Notes under the pieces: model-generated
The model's input: the letters and a program-made list of their open reading frames with translations, nothing else
What the model was told of the DNA's origin: nothing
Database searches by the model: none
From: an uncultured bacterium
GTDB lineage: Bacteria > Armatimonadota > UBA5829 > DSUL01
NCBI GenBank assembly: GCA_937967775.1
Contig: CALCJH010000391.1
Span: forward strand, 1-10,900
DNA: 10,900 nt
Direction of reading: 5' to 3'
In this document: positions 4,142-10,900 of the stretch, in pieces
Position numbering within the stretch: position 1 is the stretch's first letter
How the letters are laid out: every line of letters starts with the position of its first letter
Made by a program: the position numbers and the translations under genes

Positions 4142-7100
4142 GCGATCCTAGTGCGCCAGCGTCCTCGCGAACCGGGCCCGGCCCCCCGCTTCCATGGACG
4201 GATACGTAGAGCGCCGGCAGGAAAAACAAAGTCAGCAGCAGTGAAAAGAGGAGCCCGCCAATGACCCCCGTGGCCATCGGCTGAAGCGTCTCGGTGCCTT
4301 CGCCAATGCCGAGCGCCAGCGGAATGAGTCCCACCACTCCGACGAACAGGGTCATCAGAATCGGTCGGAGGCGCGTCGCTCCTGCCTTGATGACTGCCTC
4401 GAGCGGCTGAAAGCCTTCTTCGCGGAGTTGATTTACCAGAGTCAGAAGAACCACGCCGTGGTAGATCTCAATACCAGCCAGAGCGACGATGCCTATCAAA
4501 ACGGTGACACCGACAGGAGTCCCGGTCAGATAAAGGGCCAGCGAAAGACCGATCAACGACAGGGGAATGCGGATGATGATGAGAAACGGCTCAATGTAGG
4601 ATTCGAACTGCATCGCAAGCACGACATAGCCCAGAAAAAGCGCCATAAGAAGGATGAGGCCCATGCTGCGGAAAGTCTCCGCCATCATCTGGGACTGACC
4701 TCCGAACTGCATCGAATAGCCGGGGGGAAGCCCGAGATTATGCAGAACTTTCCGAATATCAGATGTTATTTCGCCCACCGTGCGACCCTGTGCGCTTCCC
4801 GTCACCTTGATGACTCTCAGCTGATTTTTTCTGTCAATCTCGACAGGACCCACCGACGGAACAACGGACGCCACGTCGCGAAGGGTGTACGCGCCTCTCG
4901 CGGAGAGCAGGGCTATGTTTTCTACGTCCTCAACGTTTCTGAACTGCTCGCCGGGCACCACAGTCCGGATGTTATAGTAGTAGCCTTCATCTTTGAACGA
5001 GGAGACGACACTGCCATCCACCGCCGCGCGCACGGCCGACGCCACCTTACCCACCGACAATCCCAGGTCCGCAGCCCGCTGCCGGTCCACGTGGATTTGA
5101 TACTCGGGCTTGGAAATGTCTATGGAAACATCGGGGTTGGCCAGCCCTGGCGTGTTTCTGATCTCGCCGAGTACACGGGTCGCGAACTCGTAGGCTTCCT
5201 CCATCGTCTCGGTTCGCGGAACATAGATCTCCGCTTCGATATCGAACTCGCCGATGGTTCTCAGACCTTTCAGTTTGGCGTGCATCACTTTGATCCTGGC
5301 GCCGGGCGTTGCAGCCTTCTTCTGCACCTGAGGAGCGAGCCATTCCACGTATTCGGCTGTGGACATCCTGCGCTTGCCCCGCGGAACAAGCTGCAGGTTG
5401 ACCTCCCCTTCGTGAGAGTTCTCGTGCGTCACCATTCCCCAGACGCGGCCTCCGGCCAGACTGTAGTAGCGCTCGATGCCGGGCAGTTCGCGCACCAGCT
5501 CCTCGATGCGCTCAAGGACCCCGGCAGTTTCGGTCACAGAGGTCCCGGTAGGCATCCTGATCTTGATGAGGATTTGCCCGTCGTCCATCTCAGGCAGAAA
5601 CTCCGAGCCGAGCTGTCTGAGAATGAACAGGCCCAAGACAAAGAGAAGCAAAGTTATGCAGATCGTAAGCTGCCTGTTGGAAGTACTCCAGTGCACACCG
5701 ATGTGATACAGTCTCAGCAAAGTCTTGAGCACCCTGTCGGCCGCCTCTTCCAGCCTGGACTCTTCTGCGACAGGCCCGGCTTCCTCGGGATACAGGAGAC
5801 GATACAGAGTCGGGGTGACGGTAAGCGCTACCAGCAGCGATATGGCGACAGCGATCGCCACCGTCAGAATCAGCTCCCGGAAGAGAAGCGACACCAGCCC
5901 GGGAACCAGTAGGAAAGGAACGAACAATGCCAGAAAGGTCACGGTGGCGACCGTGATTGCGCCGGCCACCTGATTGACGCCCAGAGCTGTCAGACCCTCC
6001 TGATCGGTGCCTCCTGCTCTGATGCGCGTGATGTTTTCGATCACAACCACGCAGTTGTCAAGGATCAGGGCGATGGCAATCACCAGACCCGCCAGCGAGA
6101 AAACATTCAGGGAGAAGCCGCCAAGCTGGGCCACGAAGAATGTCAGCAGAACAGTCACCGGTATGGTAATAGCCACGATCAGCACCCGCTTCCAGCCGGT
6201 CAAAAAGAAAGCTGTTACGAAGATTACCAGCACTGCCGCTATTACTGCGGCATCTCTCACCCCGGCGACCGAAGCCTTGATATACTCCGCCTGATTGTAA
6301 ATGATCTCCATCTTCACGCCGGGGGGCAGAAAGTCCCGCAACTCGGCCATCTTTTCGTGGACTCCCTTTTCCACGTCCACCGTGTTGGCGCCGGCCTGTT
6401 TGAGGATTGAGAGCTTGACGCATTCCTTGCCGTTCAGCCGGGTTATGACCCGCTGTTCATCATGGGAGTCCTCCACCTTCGCCACATGCTTTAGCAGGAT
6501 GGCTCCGCCGTTTTTGCTGGATGAGATGACGGTGCTGCCGATCTCGCCAACGGATGCAAACTCTCCCAGAGTCCGAATCACCCATTCGTGGCGCTCGCCG
6601 GTGACTCGGCCTCCCATCAGCTGGATGTTTTCTTCCTGCAGCCTCTTTCCGACTTGCTCCGGCGTGAGGCCGAAATACTGCAGCCGTTCCTGGTCCAGAT
6701 TGACGCGGATCTCGCGGATCTTCCCGCCGGATACCTCGGATCCGGCCGCTCCCTTTACCGTTGCGAACTCCTCCTGCAGATAGTTTTCAACCCAGGTTCG
6801 CAGCTCGGTGATGTCCATCTCGCTGGAGGAAATGGCAAGGTCCACCACGGGGAGGTTCGAGGGATCGGCTTTGAACATATACGGCTCTTCGATATCCCGG
6901 GGCAGACTTTTCCTTACCAGGCCCATCTTTGAGAGTACGTCCTGATATGCCACGTCGCGGTCCACGTCATACTGAAAGTTGACCTGGAGGGCATACATCC
7001 CCTCGGTGCACTGCGACTCCATGTAGTCGAGACCGTCAACGGTGGCCATTCGCCGTTCAACGACGGCGGCGATGTTGTCTTCGATCTCCTGCGGGGTTGC

Positions 7101-7259
7101 GCCGCGCCAGTTGATGTAAACCTTCACCATTGGGTAGGTGATGTCCGGCAACAGGTTCACCGGGAGCCGCATAAGGCCATATATGCCAAGCAGTGATGCT
7201 GCCAGCACAAGCACAACAACCGACACCGGACGACTGATGGCCAGGTCTGACAGCTTCAT
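4125..7259 (-). CDS. RND efflux pump, inner-membrane permease (HAE-1/AcrB-like)
   Basis: 1044 residues, normal RND length. A proton-driven pump that exports small molecules through the fusion protein and TolC partner encoded upstream. N-terminal TM1 (LSDLAISRPVSVVVLVLA) and GLMRLPVNLLPDI are typical. A first periplasmic loop spans about 35-330, TM2-6 about 333-490, a second loop about 553-860, and TM8-12 about 865-1020. TM4 reads ALILDNCVVVIEN: D401 aligns with the first proton-relay Asp of AcrB and N402 replaces the second. TM10 reads ALAGIEIYHGVVLL: Y933-H934 replace the usual Asn-Asn or Lys-Asn, with E931 close by. RLRPILMT (963-970) and the LPLALG-like segment near TM11 are standard. The ATG overlaps the fusion-protein stop by 4 nt (ATGA), with AAAGG 10 nt upstream. 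The substrate cannot be read from sequence; some TM10 wording recalls CusA-type metal pumps, but metal-binding Met pairs are not evident. Confidence 0.95.
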   Translation of the reverse strand: MKLSDLAISRPVSVVVLVLAASLLGIYGLMRLPVNLLPDITYPMVKVYINWRGATPQEIEDNIAAVVERRMATVDGLDYMESQCTEGMYALQVNFQYDVDRDVAYQDVLSKMGLVRKSLPRDIEEPYMFKADPSNLPVVDLAISSSEMDITELRTWVENYLQEEFATVKGAAGSEVSGGKIREIRVNLDQERLQYFGLTPEQVGKRLQEENIQLMGGRVTGERHEWVIRTLGEFASVGEIGSTVISSSKNGGAILLKHVAKVEDSHDEQRVITRLNGKECVKLSILKQAGANTVDVEKGVHEKMAELRDFLPPGVKMEIIYNQAEYIKASVAGVRDAAVIAAVLVIFVTAFFLTGWKRVLIVAITIPVTVLLTFFVAQLGGFSLNVFSLAGLVIAIALILDNCVVVIENITRIRAGGTDQEGLTALGVNQVAGAITVATVTFLALFVPFLLVPGLVSLLFRELILTVAIAVAISLLVALTVTPTLYRLLYPEEAGPVAEESRLEEAADRVLKTLLRLYHIGVHWSTSNRQLTICITLLLFVLGLFILRQLGSEFLPEMDDGQILIKIRMPTGTSVTETAGVLERIEELVRELPGIERYYSLAGGRVWGMVTHENSHEGEVNLQLVPRGKRRMSTAEYVEWLAPQVQKKAATPGARIKVMHAKLKGLRTIGEFDIEAEIYVPRTETMEEAYEFATRVLGEIRNTPGLANPDVSIDISKPEYQIHVDRQRAADLGLSVGKVASAVRAAVDGSVVSSFKDEGYYYNIRTVVPGEQFRNVEDVENIALLSARGAYTLRDVASVVPSVGPVEIDRKNQLRVIKVTGSAQGRTVGEITSDIRKVLHNLGLPPGYSMQFGGQSQMMAETFRSMGLILLMALFLGYVVLAMQFESYIEPFLIIIRIPLSLIGLSLALYLTGTPVGVTVLIGIVALAGIEIYHGVVLLTLVNQLREEGFQPLEAVIKAGATRLRPILMTLFVGVVGLIPLALGIGEGTETLQPMATGVIGGLLFSLLLTLFFLPALYVSVHGSGGPGPVREDAGALGSRTVSG

Positions 7260-8824
7260 TGAGCGCCGCCTTTCGTCCTCGATCCGGCACCGGCCGACCG
7301 CCTCGGCTGTTTGACTCTGACCTCCGCACCGTCCTTCAAGATCTCCTGCCCACGGATTACCAGCATTTCACCAGGCTTCAGGCCCGACAATATTTCCACC
7401 CTGCCCCCCGCTTCAATTCCCTTGGCAAGCAGACGCGCCCTCGCGACTCCCTTCTCAACTACGAACGCGACGGTTTTTCCGCCCGGCCTGCGCAGAACTG
7501 CGTCGGAAGGCACGACCACCACATTCTCGCGCTTCTCTGTAACCAGCCTGACTGAGACAAAGGACCCCAGAGGTCTTCTGTCGCGCCCGGCTAGCGCCAG
7601 TTCCACCGGAATGAGTCGGGTTGAGGCGTCCGCGGCCGGGTAGATCCGGCTGACTCTAAGCTGCAACGTTTTCCCGCCGGCGGACGCAAGGGCAGGCTGG
7701 CCGGGTTTCACCCTCGTGGCCTCCCTGTCAGTCAGTGCAGTCCTGACCAGAGTTCTGCCGTTTTCTGCTACGAAGAGAATGGGTTGTCGGGGCTGAGCCA
7801 TGTCCCCCACCGCCAGGCGCACGTCCGTTACAATACCGTCCACCGGTGAGGTGATTACAGCGTAACTGGCCTGAGTCTTCAGGATGCCGGCTTTCAGCCG
7901 CGCCTGCCGGAGCTGCTCGCGGGCCACCCCGACCTGCGTGGGGCTTGCACCTTCTTTCAGCAGATCTAGCCGCGCCTTCGCTGCTTCCACAGCCGAGAGG
8001 GCGGAGGCGTATCGCGCTTCAGCTTCATCAAGCTTCTGTATGGGGATGACTCTGACATTTAGTTCCTCGACATGCGCCAGATTGCTTTTTGCCGCCCTCA
8101 GCGCGGAGCTTGCTGAGCTGAGTGCTGACCGGGCGATGTCGCGGCGGGTTTGGGCTCTGTCCACGTCTTCCCGGGATACCCCTCCGACTTTCAGCATCTT
8201 CGTCTGTCTGTCTAGCTCGGTCTGGGCATCCTGAAGGGCCGCTTTTGCCGACTCCACGTTTGCTACGGCGGTATCGTATCTGCTCCGCGCTTCTTCTAGC
8301 TGCTGCTCGGGGATCCCGTCCTCTGCATACAGCTTCCTGACGTGCTGCAGGTCCTGACGTGCCTGTCGTGCGTTCACTTCTGCCTGTTCCAGAACTGCCC
8401 TGGCAGCCGAGATCTCCTGGGACCGCGACCCGGCCAGAACATCACGAAGCCGGGCTTCTGCTACGGAGACCTCAGCCTCGGCCGCAGCCAGTTGGTCGGC
8501 GGACTCAGAGTCGTCCAGCCTGACCACCACCTGACCGCGGCGAACAGAGTCACCCTCTCTGAACGGCATCCAGACGATCCTCTGCTCCAGCTTCGGCACG
8601 ATGGCTACCGTGTTCTCCGCTTCCACTGTTCCGGTGGTCTCGATGGTTCGGGCGATCGATCCCCTCTGCACCGGCATCACCACAACAAGCGCAACCTTCT
8701 TCGGGGGCGTCTTGTCCCTGCCGGAGTTTGCCACCCGATTTGCGACCACTCCCGCGCAGACGATGACAACCAGGGCAGCTATAACGGATTTCCGGAATTT
8801 TGCAGACCTGTTGATCTTCTTCAT
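7256..8824 (-). CDS. HlyD/YbhG-type membrane fusion protein with extended coiled coil
   Basis: 522 residues, longer than the common 350-420. It links the RND pump to the TolC channel in the periplasm. The N-terminal helix (about 12-30) is a membrane anchor; C23 does not sit in a proper lipobox. Half-lipoyl 1 runs about 60-103 (ETTGTVEAENTV to VVRLDDSE), the second half about 318-352 (ITSPVDGIVTDV), then beta-barrel and membrane-proximal parts to about 503. The coiled coil (about 106-318) is flanked by two similar base motifs, LAGSRSQEI (130-138) and KEGASPTQV (290-298). Inside are three tip-like motifs about 45 residues apart: KLYAEDGIPEQQLEEA (164-179), KMLKVGGVSREDVDRA (209-224) and EELNVRVIPIQKLDEA (253-268). 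Most relatives have one. It starts 2 nt after the TolC-family stop with only a weak GAGA ribosome site, so translation is probably coupled. Confidence 0.93.
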   Translation of the reverse strand: MKKINRSAKFRKSVIAALVVIVCAGVVANRVANSGRDKTPPKKVALVVVMPVQRGSIARTIETTGTVEAENTVAIVPKLEQRIVWMPFREGDSVRRGQVVVRLDDSESADQLAAAEAEVSVAEARLRDVLAGSRSQEISAARAVLEQAEVNARQARQDLQHVRKLYAEDGIPEQQLEEARSRYDTAVANVESAKAALQDAQTELDRQTKMLKVGGVSREDVDRAQTRRDIARSALSSASSALRAAKSNLAHVEELNVRVIPIQKLDEAEARYASALSAVEAAKARLDLLKEGASPTQVGVAREQLRQARLKAGILKTQASYAVITSPVDGIVTDVRLAVGDMAQPRQPILFVAENGRTLVRTALTDREATRVKPGQPALASAGGKTLQLRVSRIYPAADASTRLIPVELALAGRDRRPLGSFVSVRLVTEKRENVVVVPSDAVLRRPGGKTVAFVVEKGVARARLLAKGIEAGGRVEILSGLKPGEMLVIRGQEILKDGAEVRVKQPRRSAGAGSRTKGGAQ

Positions 8825-8826
8825 CT

Positions 8827-10161
8827 CTATTCTCGTGTAGCGTGCGGCGCCGCTGTGAGGGCAGGGATGGGATCCCTGCCGATGGCCAGGTCCAGCGTCG
8901 CCGCGGCCACCTTTCCATCGTAGAGCGCCTCAGCGTAGTTTGTCCGGGCGCGCGCTAGTGCAACCTGTGTGTCAATAACTTCGGTGGCTGAGCCCAGCCC
9001 AACGGTGTACTTCTCCCGGGCGATGGTCAGGGCTTCCTCGGCCTGCCGCACGCTTTTGCTGGTTGCGGCAAGCCGTCCGGCTGCGTCCTGCGTTGACAGC
9101 ACAGCAGAGCGCACGGCCAGCGTCACCCGCTGGCGTGCAAGATCCGCGGCCGACCGCTCCTGCGTGGAGACAGCCTTGGCTCCGGCGATTCTCGCCCGCA
9201 CTATGCCCCCCGTGTACACCGGAAGATTGAAAGAGAGCCCGACATACCAGTTGGTGATGTTCGGAATGTCCTTCCCCTCTTTGTTGTAGCTGGCCACCAG
9301 GCTCAGGCTGGACCCGCCTTCCCCCCTTGCCATCGTCACTTCGCGCTCGGCGGCTTTCGCCACCAGTTGCGCTCGGAGATATTCGGGATTGCTGCGGATC
9401 GCCTCTTCCAAGAATGCCTGAGCGTCGGTGAAAGATGGTGCCGGACTGTCATCTTTTTTCAAATGGATGGCCACGTCTTCATCCTGGATGCCCATTGCGT
9501 TCAGCAGCTCCAGCCGCGCGATCTTGAGTTGGTTGACCGTCAGCAGCCGTGCCTGCTCCACGTCCGCAAGCTGAACTTCAGCCCGGAGAACATCCAGCCT
9601 GGGGGCCTTCCCGATCTCCTCCTTCTCGCGGGCCACGGTCAGGTAATGCTCCATCTGCCTGACCGCCTCCTCACGGGCTTCCAGAAGGGCTTCCAGCCGG
9701 AGAACTAGGTAGTAGGCTTTCCTTACCTCGAAGGCAACCTCCTGCGCCGTGCGGCGAAGGTATTGCTGCGAGGCCAGGAAGCGCGCAGTGGCGGCGTCAA
9801 TAGCGGATTCCGCTTTTCCGCTTGAAAACAGCAGCAGGCTCGCGTTCAGCGCGCTGTAGACGTCGGTCGAGCCGCCGCCAAGTATTCTTTGCTTGTTGGG
9901 CGGGAGCCAGTCGTATTTCAGCGCCTCCGTGTGGAACTGAAGCTGGGGCATCTTCGCTCCGCGCTTTTCAGTGACGCGGAATTCGGATTCCAGAACGCGC
10001 TGCGCGGCGCTGACTACTCTCGGGTTGCGCTCAAGGGCGATGGAGACGCACTGATCAACGTTCAGTTCTTTCGGGGGAGTCTGCGCCGTGGCGTTGGCGA
10101 AGCCATTATGCCAGATCAAAACCGCAGTCAGGAGCTTCAAGCTCGCACGAGATGCTGCCAA
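8827..10161 (-). CDS. TolC-family outer-membrane efflux channel
   Basis: 444 residues, the usual TolC-family size. It forms the trimeric outer-membrane exit duct of the pump. A signal peptide is visible (about 1-26: basic start, hydrophobic LLTAVLIW, cleavage near ANATA-Q). Two OEP repeats follow, about 36-225 and 245-430. Each has the helical tip motif: IGKAPRLDVLRAEVQLA (183-199) and YTVGLGSATEVIDTQVALA (385-403). Strands such as STDVYSALNASLLLFSSGKA (98-117) and YVGLSFNLPVYTGG (306-319) fit the beta-barrel part. The frame has no ATG at its head; TTG at 10161 is the best start because AAGGA lies 7 nt upstream and it gives an intact signal peptide. It follows the DUF169 gene by 23 nt and precedes the fusion protein by 2 nt. 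Confidence 0.94.
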   Translation of the reverse strand: MAASRASLKLLTAVLIWHNGFANATAQTPPKELNVDQCVSIALERNPRVVSAAQRVLESEFRVTEKRGAKMPQLQFHTEALKYDWLPPNKQRILGGGSTDVYSALNASLLLFSSGKAESAIDAATARFLASQQYLRRTAQEVAFEVRKAYYLVLRLEALLEAREEAVRQMEHYLTVAREKEEIGKAPRLDVLRAEVQLADVEQARLLTVNQLKIARLELLNAMGIQDEDVAIHLKKDDSPAPSFTDAQAFLEEAIRSNPEYLRAQLVAKAAEREVTMARGEGGSSLSLVASYNKEGKDIPNITNWYVGLSFNLPVYTGGIVRARIAGAKAVSTQERSAADLARQRVTLAVRSAVLSTQDAAGRLAATSKSVRQAEEALTIAREKYTVGLGSATEVIDTQVALARARTNYAEALYDGKVAAATLDLAIGRDPIPALTAAPHATRE

Positions 10162-10168
10162 TCGTGGG

Positions 10169-10173
10169 TCCTT
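10169..10173 (-). promoter_or_regulatory. Ribosome binding site supporting the TTG start of the TolC gene
   Basis: AAGGA on the minus strand, 7 nt before TTG 10161, inside a purine-rich run (AAAGGAAAAGGA) that fills most of the 23-nt gap after the DUF169 stop. No ATG lies in frame near the expected start, so this site decides it. Confidence 0.6.
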
Positions 10174-10184
10174 TTCCTTTCTTG

Positions 10185-10900
10185 TTAATCAACGTCCCGG
10201 GTCTGTCTGGCATCCCGAGCTTGGCCTCCGACCGACGAAGGCTTCGCTTCGGAAACGGCTTCGGCCCCATTTCGAAGGGCGGAGAGGGCACGCTTGCCTC
10301 GGGAGCCGGGGATGGCCTTCTTACTGAGGAAGTTGAGGTGCTCCACCACTCCGGGCAACAGCGATCCGGGAAATCCCACGACCGCCTCGTCGGGGCCGAG
10401 ATCCGTCGCCTCCCTGCACCCGTAGCATCCGTAGCTCAAGTTTAGCCGCTGCTCCAGAAACGGGATGATCGTGGCATCGACGCAGGTCGCTTGAAGAACC
10501 GCAGTGGAAGCTTGAACGCGTTCGCCACCCTCAGCTAGCAGGCAGGCCAGGGCGATCCACATCAGCTCCTCGACCGTGGCTTCCACCACGATCACATCTG
10601 GAGCGCGTGGCGCTCGGTCCAGTGGGAACAGGTGCAGGCTGTGAATCTCGCCCGGCTTCAGACGAGGCATTAGCTCGAACATTCTCGCCCCGACGGCTTC
10701 CTCGGAGACGATGCCAAAGCCCGCGAGTCCCCGACCGCTTTTCAGCGCGTCGGGGAGCGGCCGAAATCCGAAGGCTGCGGCAGCCGCCGGGCACGCGATG
10801 CCTTGGCCGTCCAGGAGCACGCTCGCCCCGTCGCGGGCCTCCATCAACGCCTGGCAAAACCTGTAGCCCGAAAGTCTTCGCGCATCGCCGGGAGGCGGGC
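10185..10900 (-). CDS. DUF169 family protein, partial (5' end outside window)
   Basis: The frame is open to the window edge; 237 codons plus stop are visible. The true start lies outside: an in-frame ATG at 10844 exists, but the residues before it (SGYRFCQA) already match the family, so it is not used. DUF169 (COG2043) has no assigned function. Counting from the first whole codon at the edge, cysteines sit at 15 (YRFC), 36 (GIACPAA), 139 (QATCVD), 158 and 161 (YGCYGCREATD). The CYGCR motif and the phrases FGIVSEEAVG, APDVIVVEA and EELMWIAL are typical of the family. The last 35 or so residues (rich in Ala, Gly, Arg and Gln) look disordered. The conserved cysteines suggest metal, heme or Fe-S binding, by inference only. 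The stop lies 23 nt before the TolC gene, so it leads or belongs to the efflux operon. Confidence 0.85.
   Translation of the reverse strand, partial: PPPGDARRLSGYRFCQALMEARDGASVLLDGQGIACPAAAAAFGFRPLPDALKSGRGLAGFGIVSEEAVGARMFELMPRLKPGEIHSLHLFPLDRAPRAPDVIVVEATVEELMWIALACLLAEGGERVQASTAVLQATCVDATIIPFLEQRLNLSYGCYGCREATDLGPDEAVVGFPGSLLPGVVEHLNFLSKKAIPGSRGKRALSALRNGAEAVSEAKPSSVGGQARDARQTRDVD

Noticed and set aside
4428..5912. 494-residue plus-strand open frame opposite the RND gene
   Set aside because: It is antisense to a complete, motif-rich RND gene, is full of His, Arg and Gln, and has no recognisable domain. It is a shadow produced by GC-rich codon bias.

Overview
The window is one stretch of GC-rich bacterial chromosome in which every supported gene lies on the minus strand, so it reads right to left. 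The tripartite efflux set includes a TolC-type outer-membrane channel, so the host should have an outer membrane. Several features recall deep-branching or poorly cultured phyla: an actinobacterial-style LeuB, a DUF169 protein, a stand-alone HdrA-N-like protein and spaced single-copy genes. An Armatimonadota-like host is my tentative guess. No 16S, tRNA or other lineage marker is present to settle it.

Right-hand region (10900 down to 4125): a tightly packed operon. A DUF169 protein, cut by the window edge, is followed after 23 nt by a TolC-family outer-membrane factor that starts at TTG. Two nt further on is an HlyD/YbhG-type membrane fusion protein, and a 4-nt ATGA overlap leads into an RND inner-membrane pump. 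The last three would form a complete inner membrane-periplasm-outer membrane efflux machine. The DUF169 protein is the unexplained leader of the set.

Middle region (4124 to 3548): 577 nt with no credible gene. It holds a plausible minus-strand sigma70-type promoter just after the pump stop codon, a compact set of nested inverted repeats that could fold as a three-way junction, a hairpin, and a C-rich/G-poor stretch of the kind used by Rho.

Left-centre (3547 to 1700): a second compact operon of small redox and stress genes. In order these are an HdrA N-terminal-like cysteine protein, a 2x[4Fe-4S] ferredoxin (4-nt overlap), a tandem-domain universal stress protein (19 nt gap) and an AhpD/carboxymuconolactone-decarboxylase-like protein with a Cys-rich tail (42 nt gap). 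I do not know this combination as a described system, and it is the best candidate here for something new. A large inverted repeat follows it.

Left end (1524 to 1): a small two-helix membrane protein of unknown function. After 247 nt containing a perfect TATAAT comes a 3-isopropylmalate dehydrogenase (LeuB) that runs off the left edge. The long plus-strand open frames opposite these genes look like antisense shadows. I saw no tRNA, rRNA, CRISPR array or insertion sequence.
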